From NCBI GenBank assembly GCA_003354225.1, contig PIVH01000011.1:1-12378 (forward strand): DNA of 12,378 nucleotides, written 5' to 3'. Under the pieces are notes generated by a model. It ran no database searches, was not told the origin of the DNA, and saw nothing but the letters and a program-made list of their open reading frames with translations. This document shows, piece after piece, positions 5,601-10,222 of the stretch (positions are counted from its first letter, which is position 1; every line of letters begins with the position of its first letter). Both the position numbers and the translations under genes were made by a program. This DNA comes from Globobulimina sp. (Eukaryota; Foraminifera; Rotaliida).

Positions 5601-8341
5601 ATTTGAGAAGGGCTGGTTTTTAGGTGCACGGATTTGATACCATCGTAACCGGGGGCACTATTTTGGTTGGCATAGCCAAGCGCCATTTCAACGGAGCTGT
5701 ATTTGTTTGGTTCATCGTTAAGTGTGATTTCCATTGACTGTTTTTCATCATTTTCTTGTGTAATTGTCCTTTCTGGCAGGTATCCGGGAGTTTGTTGTTG
5801 TATATCACTTATAACAACGTCGTCGTCAGAATCATGATTGGAAGTACTTTGTGTTTCAAGTTGGTGCAAATCATTTATTAGTGGCTGTGTTGCCGGGACA
5901 AAGTGGGGGTCATAGTGGGGAACAAATGGATTTATAGTATCATTATGATGGTAAATTTCGTCTGGTGGCGTATGGATTGGTTCCAGAGGGGGAGGCACAG
6001 TATTTTGTGGAGCATCGCTGTCGTTGTCAGGGATGTTTGGAATGAATTTTATATGGTTTGGAATCTGTGTATCTAAGCTGTCATTAAAGTCATTTATATC
6101 ACGGATTTTATTGTTAGTGGTAGGGTCTGGCACAGGGCCGTTTATTTTACCAAAGAACTGGGATAACGCCACATTTTTGTCCATAATGCGATTGTTATAA
6201 TGTAAGTATGGTTCGTCTAAGATAAATGTGGTATTATTATTGTGGCGTTTGAAAGTTTTCAGTTTCTGGGAGTGATCCAAATTATCAAACTGCAGCGTGT
6301 TTCGGGTAAGTAGGTTCTGTCTATTTTGAACAAACTCATTTTCAGCATCGATTATTAATTGTTTGGCTTCTGCAGTGTTTGTGTTATCTGTGTTCATTAG
6401 GATACGTTGGCGAATATTAATTGAGATCTGTTTTTGTGTGATATTGGACCAACTGTCCATTGCATTGAAGTCACTGACACCAAATGCTTTGATGGAGGCA
6501 AGGTGTAGAATGTACATTGCTGTTATGGAGGTGATATGGGAGAGGTATTTTAGGTGAGTTTCGTTGGTGAAACGATCTATATTCGCCGAGAATTTCTGGA
6601 GGTGTTTTATTTTACTTTCAAGTATTTTATGGTGTATAGCTGTTAGATGGCCATTGGGTTTGTGGTGACGAAGAATGAAATGTTTGTCAATGATTGTTGT
6701 TGTGCATTTGGTGTCATTTAAGGAGAAAATTACTGGGCGGTGATCCATGAATATCGGGTGTGTATCTACCTTCATTGTCTTTATCGAATTGAGGTTTTCT
6801 GTAATCACATAATCAATAATTGAGCCTCCATTGTTATTGATTCCTTTTGCTAGACAGGTAAGGAAATTTGGTGCAAATTGAGGGTTGGCAATTTTTAGGT
6901 TGGTGGTATCTAACAAATTTTTCATGTATTTGTAATGAGGATTGGTGTTGTGATCCATTGTCAGTGTACCCATTCTAGCATTAAAGTCGCCGATGACGTA
7001 CATATTGGTGCATTTTGGCTTATATTTATTGATGTCATTTATCAGGTTTTGGTAGAACGCTGTACTGCGCGCAATTTTGTCTGGTTTATAAGTGCGCGCA
7101 TAATTTATTGCAACGTAAATAGGTTTGGTTTGGTCCTGACAGGATATTGATATCCACACTGTGTTATGCCCTCTGGTTTTATTAATAAGATTAATTTTGT
7201 TTTTTAGTGTGGATTTATGATATATCAAAATGCCACCTACATTCTTGGGGTTGCGTGTGGTGTTTGGTGACTTATGAATGGTCAGTCGATAGCCTGGCAG
7301 ATTCCAATTGGGTCGGCCAACACATCTGGTGTCTATTAGACAGATTATATCTAATTTATGGTGGATTATTAATTGTTGCATATATGGGTGCAGTTGATTT
7401 ATTTTTGTTTTTGCGCTGCCGTTGATGTTCAAAAATCCGATTTTTATGTTTTTTATTTGGATTTTGGTGGCAGTGATTGGCTCAATATCTGGGGCATATA
7501 TCTGCATGAATGGATATTTTAAAATGATTTGCGGGATATCTGCAACAGTGTGTTGTTTATTATTTACATGCTGTTGTATGACTTTATTGACTAAATTATT
7601 TTTATATTCGCGCAGGTTATAGTGTCTTGTTCGTAGTTTGTTTACTGCATATTTGTACATTTGGTTGAGGGATATTATTGCATTGTTCTTGCTGTTGTTG
7701 ATCCAGTTGTTTCTGTGCAGGCTATGCAATCGTATGTTTATATGGGAGTTTGTGGATTCCCAATGATTTTTTATGTCCTTTGTCTTTATATTGGTGGGAA
7801 TGAACCATTTTATGTGGTATTTATTATATTTGACAGACTGTTGTAAGATCGGAGTGTTAACAACGTACTCGTTTTTGATTATAAAATTGTATAAACGGAG
7901 TATATTACTGGGACTTTTGTTAAAGGCATGCAACTGTTCATATCCTGTTTGTTCTACCGTTTCTTTTAAATATGGTATCTTTTTAAAACGGAGTTTAATG
8001 TTATGAGGGAAAGCGTTTTTTATGTAGAATTTAATTGGATGGTAGCGATGTTGTGGCATTCTCAAAGTGATCCACCGCAGAGATTTGTCCATAATTATCT
8101 TAATATGTCTGTAGAACTTTCTTAATCTGTATTGATGTTTTTCAATGAATTTAAAGAGTAAATGGGTGTCCGTGTGGAGTTTGGTGCTTATCATATAGCC
8201 ACTATTGTAGCGTTCTGCAAGTGGGTGTTTAAAGTGATTGAAATAATTATAAATTGAATAACTAGTTTTTTTTGTGGTGAAATACGTGTTTGATTGTTTG
8301 ATTTGTGTTTGGTGTAAAAGTGGGTCAACGCGGTGACTCAT
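2618..8341 (-). CDS. LINE ORF2 protein: endonuclease, reverse transcriptase, RNase H
   Basis: A 1,907-aa polyprotein for target-primed reverse transcription: nicking of chromosomal DNA, cDNA synthesis and removal of RNA. ATG 8341 is the first ATG in the frame (A at -3), although the frame is open from just after the ORF1 TAG. Order: residues 1 to about 298, a basic His/Lys/Arg/Asn/Tyr-rich region of unknown role; about 299-540, APE-type endonuclease (N305, D337, GDFNA 451-455, D533-H534); about 730-895, acidic proline-rich linker; about 896-1300, RT with LDIRKAFD (catalytic D1026), GVLQGSVLSP and YVDD (1127-1130); about 1550-1567, CCHC knuckle; about 1718-1848, RNase H with D1722, E1760, D1788, D1845. 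It ends with TGA. It is larger than most LINE ORF2 proteins because of the N-terminal region, the linker and an insertion after the RT palm. All RT and RNase H catalytic residues are present, so the enzyme could be active. Confidence 0.93.
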   Translation of the reverse strand: MSHRVDPLLHQTQIKQSNTYFTTKKTSYSIYNYFNHFKHPLAERYNSGYMISTKLHTDTHLLFKFIEKHQYRLRKFYRHIKIIMDKSLRWITLRMPQHRYHPIKFYIKNAFPHNIKLRFKKIPYLKETVEQTGYEQLHAFNKSPSNILRLYNFIIKNEYVVNTPILQQSVKYNKYHIKWFIPTNIKTKDIKNHWESTNSHINIRLHSLHRNNWINNSKNNAIISLNQMYKYAVNKLRTRHYNLREYKNNLVNKVIQQHVNNKQHTVADIPQIILKYPFMQIYAPDIEPITATKIQIKNIKIGFLNINGSAKTKINQLHPYMQQLIIHHKLDIICLIDTRCVGRPNWNLPGYRLTIHKSPNTTRNPKNVGGILIYHKSTLKNKINLINKTRGHNTVWISISCQDQTKPIYVAINYARTYKPDKIARSTAFYQNLINDINKYKPKCTNMYVIGDFNARMGTLTMDHNTNPHYKYMKNLLDTTNLKIANPQFAPNFLTCLAKGINNNGGSIIDYVITENLNSIKTMKVDTHPIFMDHRPVIFSLNDTKCTTTIIDKHFILRHHKPNGHLTAIHHKILESKIKHLQKFSANIDRFTNETHLKYLSHITSITAMYILHLASIKAFGVSDFNAMDSWSNITQKQISINIRQRILMNTDNTNTAEAKQLIIDAENEFVQNRQNLLTRNTLQFDNLDHSQKLKTFKRHNNNTTFILDEPYLHYNNRIMDKNVALSQFFGKINGPVPDPTTNNKIRDINDFNDSLDTQIPNHIKFIPNIPDNDSDAPQNTVPPPLEPIHTPPDEIYHHNDTINPFVPHYDPHFVPATQPLINDLHQLETQSTSNHDSDDDVVISDIQQQTPGYLPERTITQENDEKQSMEITLNDEPNKYSSVEMALGYANQNSAPGYDGIKSVHLKTSPSQINELLSILFNAWNNTFHIPYAFRLGSIIPILKTPNGNTPNQYRPITLLPIIFKAYERLILWEMNISHKFRKNLHILQGGNRAKRGVPEQIGALNAIAETAKMRNVPLYCSLLDIRKAFDSVWRKGLLFKLHNDFNIPLNLCKILKAIYNNSHSAIRDIPFITNKFLLHNGVLQGSVLSPVLYAAFLNDLIFELQNTNKGAHSPDTNEKIACVFYVDDIILAANKISDLRRLINVCERHSIRWNYRFNHKKCSSIIYNDNSINMNNINEYSIDDRNLIQCEYNEIMNTNMTIPAPMLLIQKPINNNIIGININNQIQTYNKNEIPSSFLSQFLAHSKFYDSLTNKPFPIMWENIRYDRTYAPSVMHLKLSLYGERLNCTTFIRYLGAMLCSYDNTNLVSTQYTNRRFLKKLDEKARILANLDFNHQFISLDDKIRILKTFYLVYTEIFAQVLDCDDINLKEATEKQLQAIKRQTNIKQFVPEQLYLWAGIPTPYERWVSLKLVFYYKLLRGGNISHMHHWTKLPHIHHYKLYKQYANLKNKWLPLQLHHTPNGPITIDPFDTVDHPFQIRPIIVTNQHTHIVNKLNRHHPLRTLNHITSDYRPMNIYENNELAEYVNDQMITYYRALFYNFNQTANFCHLCGNQTAKPIETHLIVTCPALDTLRHEYWSYANFTFAKNGAAIDKIHNQIFMQRLIELCTNVNINKSQFWRVICGANYYDVQTNQFIYHHNTININTNKNTLLRNLISQTHRWLYHVYNINHSVTTIPGIRKKYNIIPNNSIIFHIRNDNITEWHNYKYKIRSTDLIVATDSSHDPHTNLTGIGIFIKDHNNIHCYTQPIGSQSNHFGELYAILKSNFLIKHLKISTQHRRVLIFTDSLCNYMPLITTPRNITKMINSDLFIQTQSYIKSINAILWKVKSHTTPKQQPFNAVADSLADVGRAHPLNSNQIVIHFNSVQYAKYKLFRFPYGVSFNQINTLTGMFKQSVSMEPDYDPG
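2795..3192 (-). other. RNase H domain of ORF2
   Basis: The four acidic residues of RNase HI are in order: VATDSS (D at 3176-3178), GELYAI (E at 3062-3064), FTDSL (D at 2978-2980) and VADSLAD (D at 2807-2809), with a KSHT motif before the last. The domain lies at the C-terminus and would degrade the RNA strand of the RNA-cDNA hybrid. It is followed by only about 60 residues. Confidence 0.85.
3635..3697 (-). other. C-terminal CCHC zinc knuckle of ORF2
   Basis: The pattern C-x2-C-x10-H-x4-C begins with CHLCG at about 3680-3694, between RT and RNase H, where many LINE ORF2 proteins carry a nucleic-acid-binding CCHC motif. Spacing is typical of this class, not of retroviral nucleocapsid knuckles. 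Confidence 0.7.
4440..5662 (-). other. Reverse transcriptase domain of ORF2
   Basis: The start is marked by APGYDGI (about 5636-5660). It is followed by the YRPITLLP motif, motif A LDIRKAFDSV (about 5240-5269), motif B GVLQGSVLSP (about 5065-5097), motif C YVDD (4952-4963), the HKKC element (4850-4861) and YLGAML (about 4440-4460). These are the non-LTR RT blocks in order with both catalytic motif C aspartates. HKKC and YLGAML are about 130 residues apart, considerably more than is usual. Confidence 0.9.
6700..7447 (-). other. APE-type endonuclease domain of ORF2
   Basis: An exonuclease-endonuclease-phosphatase fold domain that would nick the target site. Visible motifs are FLNING (N near 7427-7429), the IDTR strand at about 7325-7336 where APE enzymes normally have Glu, GDFNA at about 6977-6991 (the catalytic D-x-N), SIIDYV and MDHRPV (D-H at 6740-6745) where Ser-Asp-His is usual. 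The fold call is secure; the Glu-to-Asp change is conservative. Confidence 0.85.
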
Positions 8342-8719
8342 TTTTACACGGTTGATAATTATGTCATTAATTTTCAGAGAGCGACGACAGATGATAAAAT
8401 TATTAAAATTAATTGAAACGGGCACAATATCAATGGTTGTAAATGAAGAGAAAGTTGCATTTACAGCTTTGTAAATACGGGTGCCGTTATTCACACAGAT
8501 TAAGGTTGAAAAAGAACAAAAAAGGGAAAAAGTAAAAATGTTGGAAAAACAAATGAAATGGAATAATAAACGTATAATAGACTGTATGATCGGAAGCTGA
8601 CTAAACAAAAGAAATAAATATATTAAATAGGAAAGTGATTGAATTGGTTGTAAAATATTGTGGTGGATGTTGGTGCTATGAAGATAGCTGATATTTATGG
8701 CAAGGAACACTGGGGCGTA
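8342..8719 (-). other. Inter-ORF stretch, open in the ORF1/ORF2 frame
   Basis: These 378 bases lie between the ORF1 TAG and the first ATG of ORF2. They contain no stop in that frame (126 codons), yet have no ATG. The translation is unusual: very hydrophobic (Leu/Ile/Phe-rich between about 8500 and 8655), because the minus strand is T-rich here. It may be an ordinary inter-ORF spacer or a translated linker if the TAG is read through. No clear hairpin or tRNA was recognised. Confidence 0.5.
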
Positions 8720-10186
8720 CTAGTTAGGGTCATTCTGATTGGATTCACTGTCTTTGTCGACGTTTGCGTCCATATTAGTGTCATCGTCAGAGTTGGCATA
8801 GTTGTTGGTGTTATCGTTGGCGTCAAAGTCGGCATTGATATCGACATTGACATTGGTGTTATTGCTGTTGTTTGTGTCTGTGTGGACACTGTACTCTTTT
8901 ATCAATTTGAAATCTGAGCAAATGTCGATGCCGTGTTCCTGTTTCAACAACAATAATTTTAAGCGGTTCTCATTTAATATTAATTTGGTGAACTCCTTGT
9001 TGACAGTCAGCGCTTTGTGGAAGAATAAGTGTGCAATGTCGTTGTCTTTAAGCAGTTGTTTGATGTCGTTATTGAATGTTAATCCTAACTGGCCCATTGT
9101 AGATAAATCGTCCCATACAATCTTCGCATTCTTGATTTTGATTCCATTAATTTTTGCAACGGCAAAGGAGTGATAAAATAAAATCAATGTTTGCTCATTC
9201 GGAGCGTTTCCTAAACCATACTGTCCCGTATAGCCGTCTTCTAATTGCGGTAAATTGATGCTACAGCCTTGACATTTTGATTTTAAATGACCGCATCGGG
9301 GGATTATAGCAGCTCTGCGTATGTTTGACAAAATATGTGCAACGGTCTTTGCCTCCACTTGTTCTTGGGTCAATTTGTATTTTTTCGCCAATTTGGCCTC
9401 TTCCAACTTACTTTTGAAGTATTCGCATTTGTTTCTGTCTTTGCAGAAAAGGGAGGGACAATAGTCACATCGGAGATTTTTATGCAAATTCATTACTGTT
9501 TTGGCGACGTAGTCTTCTTTGTAGGTCTCCACGACGGTGATCACTTTGCCATTAATTATTGCGTTGTTTGATGCTAATATTATGTTTTGATAATATTTGG
9601 TGACATCATTGAGGTCTGCAATGTCGACGCCACATAATAGGTTTCGCGCCATATTCTGGGCTGTAAATTTCCAGGAATGATGATTTGAATGCAATTGGTG
9701 TGGATGAGCAAAATTTTGTATATGGAAATCGGATTTGGACGGACACATATGATCTAACACATATTTTATCTCATGTTTATACAGAAACGGCGGCGGTTTA
9801 TGTAGAGATAATATGTATTTATTTGTGATGGATGCTTTGGTGGAACAATACCATGAACGGGTCACTGTTTGGCTGGGAATTTGGACGTTTAATTCTAAGC
9901 ATTTGGGATCTGTTACGTGATAACCTAAGCGGTCCCAGAGATATTGGAGATTGATGGTCGAGCCTGCATAGCGGTTAATGGTGTCAATATTGTCTAATAC
10001 TGTCATCGTAATGCATATTGCTAATTTGTTTCTGCACCAGAAATAGAATCCGGTCTTTTTGGTGTTATACGAAAACACACTGCTGCCATTACTGGAGGCA
10101 ATGTATGACGACTCCCCAATCGTTGCAATGTCATTGGCAATGAGTATGGATACTGGCTGTTTGTTATACGTGGCGTTATGAAACAA
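8720..10186 (-). CDS. LINE ORF1 protein, Cys-rich, probably 5'-incomplete
   Basis: Probable RNA-binding ORF1 (gag-like) protein of the element, inferred from position; I recognise no RRM, transposase_22 or standard gag fold. The frame is open from about 10243 down to a TAG at 8720-8722. Codon 10184-10186 is TTG, not ATG, and no ATG occurs upstream before the stop at 10244-10246. The first in-frame ATG is at 10004-10006, which would give 428 aa. Visible parts: a Trp/Tyr/Cys-containing N-terminal half; a cysteine cluster C-x2-C-x4-C-x5-C at about 9423-9468; a Lys/Glu-rich helix that may form a coiled coil; a second cluster C-x6-C-x2-C containing CGH at about 9262-9297; and a C-terminal tail almost wholly Asn/Asp at about 8740-8880. 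The clusters suggest zinc-dependent nucleic-acid binding, though neither is a standard CCHC knuckle. It shares its frame with ORF2. Confidence 0.7.
   Translation of the reverse strand: MFHNATYNKQPVSILIANDIATIGESSYIASSNGSSVFSYNTKKTGFYFWCRNKLAICITMTVLDNIDTINRYAGSTINLQYLWDRLGYHVTDPKCLELNVQIPSQTVTRSWYCSTKASITNKYILSLHKPPPFLYKHEIKYVLDHMCPSKSDFHIQNFAHPHQLHSNHHSWKFTAQNMARNLLCGVDIADLNDVTKYYQNIILASNNAIINGKVITVVETYKEDYVAKTVMNLHKNLRCDYCPSLFCKDRNKCEYFKSKLEEAKLAKKYKLTQEQVEAKTVAHILSNIRRAAIIPRCGHLKSKCQGCSINLPQLEDGYTGQYGLGNAPNEQTLILFYHSFAVAKINGIKIKNAKIVWDDLSTMGQLGLTFNNDIKQLLKDNDIAHLFFHKALTVNKEFTKLILNENRLKLLLLKQEHGIDICSDFKLIKEYSVHTDTNNSNNTNVNVDINADFDANDNTNNYANSDDDTNMDANVDKDSESNQNDPN
8745..8880 (-). repeat. Six-base-periodic low-complexity tract coding alternating Asn/Asp
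   Basis: On the plus strand almost every second triplet is GTT, GTC, ATT or ATC, so on the coding strand nearly every second residue is Asn or Asp, with Val, Thr, Ala, Ile or Phe between. It is an imperfect hexanucleotide-periodic array with one or two phase shifts. It forms the acidic C-terminal tail of ORF1. Confidence 0.6.
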
Positions 10187-10222
10187 AAAAACTTGGTAAA
10201 ATTGGTTTTTGAGTTGGAAAAG
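10187..10222. other. Junction zone between retrotransposon 5' end and ARF-GEF start
   Basis: This is where element sequence must give way to host sequence. It contains an A-run (AAACAAAAAAAC at 10181-10192) followed by TTGGTAAAATTGG. It has no room for a normal LINE 5' UTR or a full host promoter. The A-run may mark the insertion point. I could not pair it with a matching duplication in 2553-2617. Confidence 0.35.

Larger units (their letters stand above)
2618..10186 (-). mobile_element. LINE-type non-LTR retrotransposon (ORF1 plus EN-RT-RNase H ORF2)
   Basis: On the minus strand a Cys-rich ORF1 is followed by a very long ORF2 with APE endonuclease, reverse transcriptase, CCHC knuckle and RNase H in the usual order. 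This layout is that of the I/R1/Tad-like RNase H-bearing non-LTR groups; I cannot assign the clade by eye. There are no LTRs, integrase or protease. Only the coding span is supported. The 3' end lies somewhere in about 2585-2617 and the 5' end in about 10187-10222, bounded by the host poly(A) signal and the ARF-GEF start codon. I see no poly(A) tail, no simple-repeat tail and no convincing target-site duplication. ORF2 is undamaged over 1,907 codons, suggesting a recent insertion. The 5' end looks truncated because ORF1 lacks a nearby ATG. Confidence 0.88.

Noticed and set aside
3224-7846. Many plus-strand frames of 60-130 codons inside the ORF2 region.
   Set aside because: They lie antisense to a recognisable, continuous EN-RT-RNase H frame and have no motifs, so they are shadows.
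8342-8710. Starting ORF2 at 8710 to give a 2,030-aa protein.
   Set aside because: The codon at 8708-8710 is GTG and the following 123 codons contain no ATG and are unusually hydrophobic. The first ATG, 8341, is the conservative start unless the TAG is read through.
2136-8722. TAG as a reassigned sense codon, since two TAGs sit in otherwise open frames and the genes here end in TAA or TGA.
   Set aside because: A 1,907-codon ORF2, the SPRY gene and the ARF-GEF exons contain no in-frame TAG. A reassigned codon should appear in them. The TAG at 2136 is explained by an intron.
8660-8917. Plus-strand frame coding a Val/Ile-rich hydrophobic peptide.
   Set aside because: It is the antisense shadow of the Asn/Asp-rich hexanucleotide array in ORF1; GTT/GTC/ATT/ATC triplets arise from AAC/GAC/AAT/GAT on the other strand.
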